Positions 25,977 through 33,582 are shown, counted from the stretch's first letter. The stretch: 39,233 bases of DNA from Deltaproteobacteria bacterium (GCA_015228875.1 JADGCS010000034.1:1-39233); one strand, 5' to 3'. Made by a program: numbers and translations. The notes: a model not told the origin generated them from the sequence alone.

Positions 25977-26328
25977 CAATAGGCTACAGCTGAAAATTTT
26001 ACCTCTACGCAGTAACACCCCCCCCATTGCGGTTGATCTTTATCAACCGATTAACATAACACCACACCCCTATGGGTCACCACAAAACCCTGGGGGCAAC
26101 TTTGTATTTCCTGAAAGACCATAGCCTTAACCCCCTGTCACATGATGCGCTCAAGCGTCATCACTCCCTGTAAATAAAAATCTTTCGTAAATTATTTTAA
26201 AAAGGGACCCCGTTTGTCCCATCGCCAGCCTATAAAAATCAAAAAAGGGGAGGGGCCATAATTACCTTAAACCCTGTATAGATCCTTTAAGGCTCAAAAG
26301 GGACTATGCTCAAAAAAAGGACTACAAA
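25977..26328. other. Gene-free AT-rich spacer with small dyads
   Basis: I see no coding frame with support in these 350 bases. It holds a perfect hairpin CGGTTGAT-CTTT-ATCAACCG (26030-26049), a C8 run just before it, and an imperfect dyad TGATGCGC-TCAA-GCGTCATCA (26141-26161). A GGGAC/GTCCC dyad lies near 26206-26220. None has a following T-tract. It may include the hicAB terminator and the promoter of the next short ORF. Confidence 0.5.
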
Positions 26329-26445
26329 ATGAAAATAACAAAATCGATTATATGGGGAGTCTTGTTGATATCAATCACAACCGCTGTTGCCTGCGATCCT
26401 TCTAACGATGATCAATCCTGCAACCTTCATTTTAAAAGCATGTGA
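26329..26445 (+). CDS. Possible 38-residue lipoprotein or exported peptide
   Basis: ATG 26329, preceded by AAAAAAAGGACTAC, opens a 38-codon frame ending in TGA. The product starts MKITKSIIWGVLLISITTAVAC, a positively charged tip and hydrophobic run ending in a weak lipobox (A-V-A-C), and continues DPSNDDQSCNLHFKSM. Aspartate right after the cysteine is the inner-membrane retention signal in enterobacteria. It could be a small lipoprotein, a toxin-like peptide or the decayed start of a longer secreted protein. The evidence is only the signal-like sequence and a Shine-Dalgarno. Confidence 0.4.
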   Translation: MKITKSIIWGVLLISITTAVACDPSNDDQSCNLHFKSM

Positions 26446-26526
26446 CAAACCGCAACACCCAAGTCAAAAGGGTCCTCAAAATACTTTATCGCCTCCTCAC
26501 ATCACAGGCCGGCTCTATAGCGATTC

Positions 26527-26562
26527 AACTTTTGCCAAGCACAGCAGTGCTTGGCAAAAGTT
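26527..26562. repeat. Perfect 16-bp inverted repeat with AGCA loop
   Basis: AACTTTTGCCAAGCAC-AGCA-GTGCTTGGCAAAAGTT has no mismatch. It ends 11 bases before the ATG of the short helix-turn-helix gene. No T-tract follows on either strand, so it is not a standard terminator. It could be an operator, a translation-blocking hairpin or a scar of a mobile element. Confidence 0.7.
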
Positions 26563-26573
26563 AGAAATCACTT

Positions 26574-26789
26574 ATGGTTGTAACAATAGAATGTACTAAA
26601 GAAATAATAAACAACCATATCATTAAAGAGCTGGCCTGTGCGTTTAATGTGAATCCCAAAACAATCAGGCGTGATCTTTTGGCCTTAAGCCAGTCTGATT
26701 TCTCGCTGGTCTCCTACAAAACAGGCAAGGAAAAACGATACACCACACAGGAAAGGCTTGATTTATATGCATCAGAAGACCATAAATAA
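26574..26789 (+). CDS. Short helix-turn-helix protein, related to the N-terminus of WYL/DeoR regulators
   Basis: The 71-residue product has a DeoR/HTH_11-like helix-turn-helix: IIKELACAFNVNPKTIRRDLLAL (core ELACAFNVNPKTIRRDL), followed by a wing SLVSYKTGKEKRYTTQERLDLY. This closely parallels the start of the downstream WYL regulator, which has STKTIRRDLCFLENSLFPLVEH. There is no effector domain. It may be a stand-alone DNA-binding subunit or the remnant of a second WYL regulator after deletion. Its TAA overlaps a downstream ATG (TAATG), although the WYL protein probably starts further on. Confidence 0.6.
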   Translation: MVVTIECTKEIINNHIIKELACAFNVNPKTIRRDLLALSQSDFSLVSYKTGKEKRYTTQERLDLYASEDHK

Positions 26790-26854
26790 TGTGTGAAGAC
26801 TTTGGCAACATATCGTATGAGGGATGTGGCACAATCATGGAATGGAGAAATTTT

Positions 26855-27835
26855 ATGGCGCGGGGAGATCAACTTTCGCGAACACTGGTTATTTTAAACA
26901 AACTGTACACCTCAAGACAGGGTGTGGCGGTTAATGACCTGGCAAGTGAATTTAAAACCAGCACCAAAACCATTCGCAGGGATCTGTGTTTTTTAGAAAA
27001 CTCTCTCTTTCCACTGGTAGAACATAAGGATGATCAGGGCAAAAAGCGCTTTAAGCTCATGCAGGGTTACAAGGAAGAATTCGATGTGCCTTTTGCACCC
27101 GCAGAACTCATGAGCCTCTACTTTTTTAAGGACTTTTTAGCCCCCCTTGAAGGCACTGGTTTTGAAAAACCATTTAGAAGACTCATCAATAAAATAGAAA
27201 ATGGCATCCCCGAACAGGCAAAGGCCTTTTGTGACCGACTCGAAAAATCCTTTAGAACACGCATTGCGCAAAAGGTGGATTATTCGAGTTCTAAAATTAT
27301 TGTCCAGATTGTCAACGATGCCATCTGCGACCGCAAACCCTTAAAAATAAGGTATTTCTCGTACTCCAGCAAACGCACTACCATCCGCAAGATAGAGCCC
27401 TACTGTCTTTATTATTATCAGGGCGCCATTTATGTGGTGGCAAAGGATTTTTTATCCAAAGAACTCAGGACTTTTAATGTCGAGCGCATCCGCAAGGCTA
27501 CAAAACTTGATGGGGGCTTTAGTCTCCCAAAAAATTTCAACGCGGCAGATTATTTTAAAGAGTCGTTTGGAATCTTTAAAGACGATATTGTCACTGTCAT
27601 CGCCATATTTGACAGTGCAGTCAGCCCCTTTATCCAAGAGCGCGTCTGGCACCCCAATCAAAGGCTCGAATCCTTAAACGGCGGGCGTGTTAAACTCACC
27701 ATCCCCGTCGCCGGCACCCGCGAGATCAAGACCTGGCTTATGGGGTTTTGTGAGCATGTTGAGGTGGTGGAACCACAAAGTCTTAGGGAAGAGATAATTA
27801 AAGATATTAAAAAGATGGGCGGGGTTTACTCTTAA
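26855..27835 (+). CDS. WYL-domain transcriptional regulator with N-terminal winged HTH
   Basis: This is a 326-residue regulator. The N-terminal HTH_11-type domain is about residues 1-60 (VNDLASEFKTSTKTIRRDLCFLE). The WYL sensor domain follows from about residue 140 (KPLKIRYFSYSSKRTTIRKIEPYCLYYYQGAIYVVAKD). A C-terminal WCX extension runs from about 225 to the end. WYL proteins sense nucleic acids or nucleotides, and several (BrxR, CapW) control defence loci. I use the ATG 26855 because GGAG lies 7 bases upstream; a longer frame opens at 26789. Nearby genes include a nuclease and an AbiEi-like antitoxin, in line with a defence regulator, though its targets are unknown. Confidence 0.88.
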   Translation: MARGDQLSRTLVILNKLYTSRQGVAVNDLASEFKTSTKTIRRDLCFLENSLFPLVEHKDDQGKKRFKLMQGYKEEFDVPFAPAELMSLYFFKDFLAPLEGTGFEKPFRRLINKIENGIPEQAKAFCDRLEKSFRTRIAQKVDYSSSKIIVQIVNDAICDRKPLKIRYFSYSSKRTTIRKIEPYCLYYYQGAIYVVAKDFLSKELRTFNVERIRKATKLDGGFSLPKNFNAADYFKESFGIFKDDIVTVIAIFDSAVSPFIQERVWHPNQRLESLNGGRVKLTIPVAGTREIKTWLMGFCEHVEVVEPQSLREEIIKDIKKMGGVYS

Positions 27836-27928
27836 ATCCTGTTTTTTTGCAGGGCAAGGGACCTCGTTTGTACATTTGAGATGGTAGGCAGGCAATAAAG
27901 GTTGGCGTCGAAAGACAGGTTTAGAATC

Positions 27929-28459
27929 ATGCATAAAATATTATTCGTATGCCTCTCGCTAACAATCATATTCACAAGCTATTCAGTCCGGGCAGCAGAC
28001 CCCTGGCAAACCCACACCTACACCACCGTCAGGGTTTTGGACGGTGACACCATCCAACTCACAGACGGCAATTTAAAATTCATGCTGAGAATCGCCACCA
28101 TCGATGCCCCCGAAAAGAGCCAGGGCTTTGGCAAGGTGGCAAAGGTTCGCCTGCAGGAACTTATCGAGGGTAAAAAAGTTCAAATCAAACCTGTAGGAAG
28201 CGGAATCGAAAAATACGGCCGCGTTCTTGGCATTGCCTATGTTGATGGTGTTGACGTCAGCCTGAAACTTGTCGAAGAAGGTCTGGCACTTTACTTTCGC
28301 CCCCTCTGCAAGGATTATCCCGAGGGTAAAGACAAATACGATTTTGATGTACGTCCCTTTGTTGAGGCAGAAAAAATTGCGAGAGAAAAGAAGCTCAATT
28401 TTTGGAGCGTTAAGGGGGAGTTGCCTTGTGAGTTTAGAAAGAGGGAAGTGCGGAATTAA
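27929..28459 (+). CDS. Secreted Staphylococcal-nuclease-like (SNase/thermonuclease) protein
   Basis: The 176-residue product has a signal peptide (MHKILFVCLSLTIIFTSYSVRAA, cleavage probably after RAA) and an SNase OB-fold domain. Motifs are VRVLDGDTIQL (metal-binding aspartates), RIATIDAPEKSQ (Arg and Glu of the active site) and GIEKYGRVLG with the second catalytic arginine. These match R35/E43/R87 of the Staphylococcus enzyme, so activity is likely. It should degrade DNA or RNA in the periplasm or outside. A further TTG start at 27902 would spoil the signal peptide, so I use the ATG at 27929. It follows the WYL gene by 93 bases. Confidence 0.9.
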   Translation: MHKILFVCLSLTIIFTSYSVRAADPWQTHTYTTVRVLDGDTIQLTDGNLKFMLRIATIDAPEKSQGFGKVAKVRLQELIEGKKVQIKPVGSGIEKYGRVLGIAYVDGVDVSLKLVEEGLALYFRPLCKDYPEGKDKYDFDVRPFVEAEKIAREKKLNFWSVKGELPCEFRKREVRN

Positions 28460-28500
28460 TCAATTGATAATTTGCAAAGAGGAAAAATATTGTTGATGTT

Positions 28501-28528
28501 GTCCAAAATATATACTAATATTCTGGAC
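28501..28528. promoter_or_regulatory. Inverted repeat overlapping the abiEi-like promoter
   Basis: GTCCAAAATAT-ATACTA-ATATTCTGGAC has 11-base arms with one mismatch and stops 2 bases before the ATG of the antitoxin-like gene. It overlaps AT-rich promoter-like sequence. AbiEi-type antitoxins of type IV systems repress their own promoter through inverted repeats, so this is the expected site. The short distance to the ATG would make the mRNA nearly leaderless. Confidence 0.55.
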
Positions 28529-28530
28529 TG

Positions 28531-29202
28531 ATGACAAGGTTAAATATATCACATCGAATTGATATTACTGTTAAAAATATGATTATCGGCCATGGTAAGG
28601 GGTGGAGCTTTACGGCGCACGACTTTGTTGATCTTGGCAGTCAGGAAGCTGTTTGGAAATCACTTCAACGCCTTTGTTTAAAGGGAACAATTCGACGGTT
28701 GGCCCAAGGCATTTATAATTATCCACGGGTTCATCCCAAAATTGGCTTTGTGTTTCCAGGGGTCGACTCAATAGCCCGTGCTATAGCAAGAAAATACAGC
28801 ATTCGTATTCAACCCAGCGGGGCCTATGCCGCCAATGTTTTGCATTTGTCAGAACAGGTGCCTGCCCGTGTTGTTTATTTAACAGAAGGGCAAACAAAAA
28901 AAATACGAGTCAGCAATACGACAATTATTTTCAAAAGAACAACGCCCAAAAATATGACTTTGGCTGAAAGCGAAATGGGGCTTATCATTCAGGCGTTAAA
29001 GTATTTTGGCAGAAAAAACATTACACCAGAAATGATATCCTTCTTAAAACCACAGCTGATAAAAATGGATTCAAAAACCGTAAAAGTGGCCATGAAAGTA
29101 GCACCGGTATGGATGACAAAATTATTTAAGCAAATGAGGGGTGAAAAGGGGCCAGATCAGAACACTGGCCAGTCAGTGAGCAAAAAATCTGCAGCTATGT
29201 GA
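28531..29202 (+). CDS. AbiEi-like (DUF6088) type IV antitoxin
   Basis: The 223-residue product has an N-terminal winged helix-turn-helix (WSFTAHDFVDLGSQEAVWKSLQRL) and the family block KGTIRRLAQGIYNYPR, followed by the conserved middle IARAIARKYSIRIQPSGAYAAN and VVYLTEGQTKKIRVSN. This matches DUF6088, AbiEi-like antitoxins paired with AbiEii nucleotidyltransferases. The C-terminal end after about residue 200 (RGEKGPDQNTGQSVSKKSAAM) is not family sequence: it is AbiEii DNA read in another frame, so the last 20 residues or so come from the deletion junction. The antitoxin itself looks functional, but its toxin partner has lost its catalytic half. Confidence 0.87.
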   Translation: MTRLNISHRIDITVKNMIIGHGKGWSFTAHDFVDLGSQEAVWKSLQRLCLKGTIRRLAQGIYNYPRVHPKIGFVFPGVDSIARAIARKYSIRIQPSGAYAANVLHLSEQVPARVVYLTEGQTKKIRVSNTTIIFKRTTPKNMTLAESEMGLIIQALKYFGRKNITPEMISFLKPQLIKMDSKTVKVAMKVAPVWMTKLFKQMRGEKGPDQNTGQSVSKKSAAM

Positions 29203-29642
29203 AACAACAGTATGGAGATGCTGTCGGAGAGCCAGAAATCACCATCAGGGTCTTGGATATTGAGAGAACCTTTTGGGAAAAACTCACAATTCTTCACGCC
29301 TACACACACCTGCCTGACGACAAAAAAGTTCCTTTGCGGCATGCGCGGCATTATTACGACACGTACTGTCTGTTGAAGTCTGATATTAAAGACAAATCCG
29401 CGGCCGATATTGATTTGCTGGCGCGTGTGGTTCAGCATAAAATGATGTATTTTGCATCCTCATGGTCACATTTTGAGACTGCAATAAAGGGAACCCTTCG
29501 CCTTGTTCCGACAAAACACCTGAACGCCAGCCTAAAATCCGACTACACAGCCATGTCGGCAATGTTTTTTGAAGAACCACCAAAATGGGATGAAATTATC
29601 AGGGCAATCAGTGAGTTCGAAAAAGAATTTAATGGATCATAA
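29145..29642 (+). pseudogene. AbiEii-type nucleotidyltransferase toxin, C-terminal half only
   Basis: From about base 29145 the frame reads KGARSEHWPVSEQKICSYV, then EPEITIRVLDIERTFWEKLTILHAYTHLPDD (core VLDIERTFWEKLTILHA) and RHARHYYDTYCLL. These are C-terminal blocks of AbiEii/AbiGii nucleotidyltransferases. The N-terminal half with the GG...TxLxK catalytic motif is missing; only about 165 residues remain of roughly 300. A GTG at 29199 could start a 147-residue peptide, overlapping the antitoxin stop by 4 bases, but it would have no catalytic site. The frame change relative to the antitoxin shows a deletion that removed the antitoxin stop and the toxin 5' half. Confidence 0.85.
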
Positions 29643-29646
29643 TAAT

Positions 29647-30219
29647 ATGCCCCTCACCCTCACCAAACCACTCGCCGTCATAGACCTCGAAACCACCGGC
29701 ACTAATGTTGAAACAGATAGAATCGTCCAGATCGGCATCGTAAAAATCAATACCAATGGAACAGTAGAAGAGGGCGTTGAGTGGCTTGTAAACCCCATAA
29801 TATCAATACCAGCGGCGGTATCAAAGATTCATGGGATCACCGACGAAATGGTAAAAGACGCACCCACCCTAAGAGAACTCGCCCCTAAAATCAGCGCAGA
29901 ACTTAAGGGCTGCGATATAGCGGGCTTTAACGTCGACAAGTTTGATCTGCCGCTCCTTATCAACGAACTCAAAAGAGCAGGGTATGACAGTTTTGTTACG
30001 GACTGCAAAATAGTAGACGTTTTCACAATCAATTTGTTACCGTGCACCCCTTTATTGACGGCAACGGACGACCGCCGGCTGATTTATAAACGGGACAAAA
30101 GAAATTCTGGGACAGGCTGGGTAGGGATGCCGTCAATCATACCGGGTTCAAGGTCTTTGGTGATAATGACGGCACCTTTATATTTTTTGATTTGTTTAAT
30201 GTCATTGCCCCTCAGCTGA
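29647..30219 (+). pseudogene. 3'-5' exonuclease (DnaQ-like, DEDDh), truncated
   Basis: The first 125 codons encode a DnaQ-type exonuclease: Exo I LAVIDLETTGTN with D13 and E15, then SKIHGITDEMV, then Exo II IAGFNVDKFDLPLLI. Family proteins then continue to the Exo III motif (H...D), but here the homology stops at CKIVDV (about base 30020). The frame instead runs on through Fic-derived and antisense DNA to 30219. Without Exo III it should be inactive. It starts 4 bases after the AbiEii fragment and runs into the convergent AAA_14 gene. Confidence 0.82.
30021..30083 (+). pseudogene. Fic-domain fragment carrying the HPFxDGNGR motif
   Basis: In a different frame from the exonuclease, bases 30021-30083 read FHNQFVTVHPFIDGNGRPPADL and stop. 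HPFIDGNGR (30045-30071) is the exact active-site signature of Fic AMP-transferases, and the HNQFVTVHPF context is typical. Only about 20 residues remain, so this is a scar of a deletion or recombination between an exonuclease gene and a fic gene. Confidence 0.75.
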
Positions 30220-31391
30220 TTTGTCCACTTTATTTCAACCGGAAAAAAAAGACGATCTTCAATAAAAACAAGGTCCACCTCGCCATCTGCCTTTATGTAG
30301 TAAGCGGGGTACCTGCGCGCGATGTTGGCAGAAACGGCAGATTCAACTTTTACAGAGTCGGCCAGGGGCGTGCTGATAAATCTTTCACGAATCAACCATG
30401 ATTCTATAACACCTGTAATAAACGGGTCTGCAAATAAAAATTTACGCGCCTTTTTGTTAAAGCCGCGTCTGGTGTTTTGATCAAACGCCTCCAAAATTGT
30501 GATAATATCCATGCGTTGGAGCAGGTGACAATAGTCAATGACTGTGTCTTTAGATATCTCTCCGACTTTTTCAGTTAACCTTGAGTAGGTCATCTGGCTT
30601 GTCGTTGTTTGAAAGATTGAGGAGATGATCTGCATCAGGTTCCTTGTGCTTTTACCCTGTTTTTCAAAATCACCCCTTATCCATTGTTCAAATGTAAGAA
30701 AGGTTGCCTTGTTAATCTGTCCCTGCGCGTGAAATTCGTTGACAGCCCTTAAAAAACCGCCGCAGACAAGGTAGTCGTTAAAACTTTTTAAAAGTTTGGG
30801 AAGGGTTTTTGCTTCATTCAAAACAGGGTTTGTCAATTCAAGATATTCCCTAAAGTTTAAGGGATAAAGATGAAAATCGGTTTTGTCGGCATTGCCCCTT
30901 CGTCCGGGAAACCGTGATGATGCCCGCTTAAGGAGAGCAGTATCTGATCCTGTAATCAGACAAAAGCCATTTCTAAATCTGCCTTCGTCGGCCAAGGCCT
31001 TGATGCCCCTGTCCCATTCGGTTACATAGGTGATTTCGTCCAGCACCAAAAGGAACGGGTCAGCATTTATTGATTCTAAAAATAATTTAATGACACGCGT
31101 GAGATGGTGGTGATCATCAATTTGGTCACATGGGAGGTAAAAAATCTGAGAGGGTTGAAATCTTTTTTTCTTGAGACAGTCCTGTATCAAGAGTTTTGTT
31201 GATGTGCTTTTACCAATCTGTCTGCCCCCTGTTAAGATAAATATCCCAGGCGCTGACCAGTCGATCCCGTTCCACCAGTTTAAGGGATGAACAAAGTGTA
31301 AATTTTTAAGCTCTGCAAGGTGAGGGTCGGTGGTTTCAAAGGATTTGATATCCTGCCAGAAAGCGTTGTGAAAGTGATATTCGTTAATCAT
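30084..31391 (-). CDS. AAA_14/DUF4143-type ATPase
   Basis: This is a 435-residue ATPase of the widespread AAA_14 plus DUF4143 group. Walker A is FILTGGRQIGKSTS (about residues 51-64) and Walker B FLLVLDEITYV (about 113-123). A sensor region follows (CLITGSDTALLKR), then a helical middle and a C-terminal nuclease-like DUF4143 segment with GEVDLVFI...FFPVEIKW. The E-V-D...E-I-K spacing fits a PD-(D/E)XK-type fold, although many members are thought inactive. Their function is unclear, and they occur often near toxin-antitoxin and defence genes. Two tandem palindromes lie 30 to 77 bases upstream. The start at ATG 31391 is the only reasonable one. The 3' end overlaps the truncated exonuclease frame on the other strand. 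Confidence 0.88.
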   Translation of the reverse strand: MINEYHFHNAFWQDIKSFETTDPHLAELKNLHFVHPLNWWNGIDWSAPGIFILTGGRQIGKSTSTKLLIQDCLKKKRFQPSQIFYLPCDQIDDHHHLTRVIKLFLESINADPFLLVLDEITYVTEWDRGIKALADEGRFRNGFCLITGSDTALLKRASSRFPGRRGNADKTDFHLYPLNFREYLELTNPVLNEAKTLPKLLKSFNDYLVCGGFLRAVNEFHAQGQINKATFLTFEQWIRGDFEKQGKSTRNLMQIISSIFQTTTSQMTYSRLTEKVGEISKDTVIDYCHLLQRMDIITILEAFDQNTRRGFNKKARKFLFADPFITGVIESWLIRERFISTPLADSVKVESAVSANIARRYPAYYIKADGEVDLVFIEDRLFFPVEIKWTNQLRGNDIKQIKKYKGAVIITKDLEPGMIDGIPTQPVPEFLLSRL

Positions 31392-31420
31392 ACTTGTTAT
31401 GATAGCTCTGTTTTAAGTTT

Positions 31421-31468
31421 TTGTCGAATGGTCATTCGACAAATTTGTCGAACAACAATTCGACAAAA
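31421..31468. promoter_or_regulatory. Two abutting identical-consensus operators upstream of the AAA_14 gene
   Basis: TTTGTCGAA-N6-TTCGACAAA occurs twice without any gap: 31421-31444 (spacer TGGTCA) and 31445-31468 (spacer CAACAA). Each has perfect 9-base arms, 24 bases in all. Two 24-bp sites in tandem suggest cooperative binding by a dimeric repressor. They lie 30 bases upstream of the AAA_14 start. The following 190 bases to 31659 contain only a small GGAAGC-GCT-GCTTCC dyad. Confidence 0.75.
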
Positions 31469-31659
31469 CAAACAACACGCATAACATATTGATTTGTTTG
31501 TTAAAACTAGCTTGCCGGAGTCGGGAAGCGCTGCTTCCTCACAAAATCGATCCCAAAGTTTTGTATTGAGATTCTCGCACAGCCCCCCTCAAAAAATTCT
31601 ATGCGGTCGAGGGTGGTTTTGTGGAGCGTTGAGTTTTTTAATTCTATTCATATGTTTAC

Positions 31660-32714
31660 TCATACATTCTTCTTGGACTTAGATTTTTTGCTCTTCACTT
31701 TCCCTTCAATCTTTTTTTGTGCCAACTTGATATTCTCCAAGTAAGATTTCTCCACCTCGCTCAAATTTTTTGCTTTGTATTTGCGGTATTCAAGTAGAGC
31801 CTTTTCTGTGGCCTTTTGATGGCTTATTTTTCCCGAATCGTTCAAAAGATTTCTTCCCGTTGATTTTAATATGGCATCCAATTCACGAATATAATCCGCC
31901 ATCTTCATTGGCTTTTCTTCTATGGCATTGAGTTCCGCCAGGTCAAAATAGGCAGAAACAAGATTATTCAAAACTTTGAGCTCACTTAAATCCAGAAAAT
32001 TTTTGGCGATCATCGCCTCGGCTTGCGTGGGCATACTTCCTTTAAAATTAGTCAGTCCCGTAAAGGGTTTATCCGAATCAACTCGCAGGTAAATAACTTC
32101 GGCTGCTGTGCTGTATGTCCGTGGGCCGCAAAGTGTAGCTTGTTTTGCACAATTTTGAAAAATTCCAGAGACTCACTGGATTTTGGATCGTAATCCACGG
32201 CGGTCGCGTACAAATCAAGCACTTGACGATAAAGAACTTTTTCACTGCTGCGAATATCGCGAATGCGATCGAGCAGTTCTTTCCAGTAGTGTCCACCACC
32301 AGCACCTTTCAGCCGCTCATCATCCATTGTAAAGCCCTTGACGATGTATTCCCTAAGCCGGGCTGTGGCCCATTGCCGAAACTTGGTCCCTTGTAGAGAT
32401 TTAACGCGGTATCCCACCGAAATAATGAGATCAAGATTGTAGTGTTTTACGCCAATCTCCTGAAACTTTCCCTTTATAGCCCCATGCTTTGTGGTTCGTC
32501 GGAATTCCCGACAGGCCACTTTTTCATCTAATTCATCTTCCTTAAAAATATTTAGGATATGTTCGGTTATAGTCGATCGCCCCTTGCCAAAAAGCTCTGC
32601 CATTTGCTCCTGTGTAAGCCATACGGTTTCACCCTCAAATTGAACATCAATTTTGAGTTGGCCTTTATTGCCTTCATAAATAATAATTTGGCCTTGATTG
32701 TCTTTGTTCTTCAT
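31660..32714 (-). pseudogene. rhuM: RhuM family protein, split by a frameshift
   Basis: Two minus-strand frames together make a normal RhuM (about 340 residues). The first (32714-32052) begins MKNKDNQGQIIIYEGNKGQ and has VWLTQEQMAELFGKGRSTITEHI, VGYRVKSLQGTKFRQWATARLREYIVKGF (core GYRVKSLQGTKFRQWAT) and LHFAAHGHTA. The second frame resumes with AEVIYLRVDSDKPFTGLTNFKGSM and SELKVLNNLVSAYFDLAE, ending in a Lys-rich tail at 31660. The break is a tandem duplication of 5 bases (plus-strand GCTGT GCTGT at 32105-32114). Without one copy, HGHTA-AEVIY would read through. RhuM genes often sit among type I restriction genes, and an hsdM remnant lies next to it here. Function is unproven. Confidence 0.88.
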
Positions 32715-32734
32715 AAACCATTACCCCTCAATCA

Positions 32735-32759
32735 ATTGCGAAACAGCCTGTTTCGCAAT
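32735..32759. promoter_or_regulatory. Perfect 12-bp-arm palindrome upstream of rhuM
   Basis: ATTGCGAAACAG-C-CTGTTTCGCAAT has no mismatch and lies between the hsdM remnant and the rhuM start (20 bases upstream of it). No T-tract follows on the minus strand, which argues against an intrinsic terminator. It may be an operator in the rhuM leader. Confidence 0.55.
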
Positions 32760-32780
32760 GAGGATTGTTTTACTTTTCTT

Positions 32781-33008
32781 TTATGACCGGTTTCCCTCTA
32801 TATCCCCCACAATCTCATCAATCGCTGTACGCAGTTTACTCTGCCGTGCAACGATCTCCTTAATCTCAGCATTAAGATTCTTAATATCAATCACTTCTCG
32901 CGTGTCTTTTTGTACCACATAGGTCGATACCGCGATGTTGTAGTCGTTTTCTTCAATGGTTTTATTCCCCACCAGTTTGGCAAAAGTAACGCTCCATAAT
33001 CCTTTCAA
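32781..33008 (-). pseudogene. hsdM: Type I restriction methyltransferase (HsdM), C-terminal fragment
   Basis: The 75-residue frame reads GNKTIEENDYNIAVSTYV, then TREVIDIKNLNAEIKEIVARQSKLRTAIDEIVGDIEG, the usual C-terminal end of HsdM: the NIAVS-Y block and the helical NAEI..IVARQ..LR.AI..IV segment. Nothing of the N6-adenine methylase domain (NPPF motif) is in the window. The first 15 residues or so (MKGLWSVTF) may be junction sequence. Together with rhuM it marks the remains of a type I restriction locus; hsdS and hsdR are absent. Confidence 0.82.
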
Positions 33009-33102
33009 TTACCCATAAATCCGAAAAAATCATAGTCGTAATTTCATCTTAAAAATTTTGACGTTTAATTCAACAAGTTGATCTAAGATTTTTCTGCATT
33101 TC

Positions 33103-33189
<87 letters not shown>

Positions 33190-33205
<16 letters not shown>

Positions 33206-33582
33206 ATAACGAACTCAATCCATCCCGCACGGTTAAAGGGATTCACCCCAAGGATTACAGGTGGTCATCTTACCGCCACTACGCCTACGGGAAAACAGAC
33301 CCGCTGATCACACAGCCCGAATGTTACATCAAGCTTGGCAAGACGCCCAAAGAGAGACAAGAGGCCTACAGAAAGAAATTGCAATTTATCTTTGAGAACG
33401 ACAAACGTGTTCTTAAAAAATGTCCTTATCGCAACGCCAAAGGAAAGCTTTTGCTGTTTATCGGAGACCCGATCAAGGTACAGGTGCAATATGAAAATCT
33501 CAGATCAGAGATAAAAAAAAAAAAAGCAGCATGGCTCAAACGATTTAAAAAAAGATTCAAACCCCCGCCTGATGATCTGTAA
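33190..33582 (+). pseudogene. REP-associated tyrosine transposase (Y1_Tnp family), C-terminal fragment
   Basis: From about base 33211 the frame reads ELNPSRTVKGIHPKDYRWSSYRHYAYGKTDPL and LITQPECYIKLGKTPKERQEAYR (core KDYRWSSYRHYAYG). These are the end of the RAYT/TnpA_REP transposase family, normally preceded by the HUH and catalytic tyrosine motifs. Those parts are missing, and the open frame starts inside the ATC-array repeat. It ends with a Lys-rich tail (KKKKAAWLKRFKKRFK). The transposase is certainly inactive. Intact family members move REP palindromes, which makes its presence relevant to the dispersed palindromes in this window. Confidence 0.82.

Noticed and set aside
26527-26562. Intrinsic terminator for the small lipoprotein-like ORF
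   Set aside because: The stem is strong but no T-tract follows on either strand.
27902-27928. TTG start for the SNase homologue
   Set aside because: It would put charged residues (ASKDRFRI) before the signal peptide; ATG 27929 gives a standard one.
31494-31682. 62-residue plus-strand ORF
   Set aside because: No ribosome site or recognisable motif, and it overlaps the end of rhuM; probably chance.
31660-32714. Programmed frameshift in rhuM
   Set aside because: No slippery heptamer or stimulatory structure is evident; a 5-bp tandem duplication explains the break simply.
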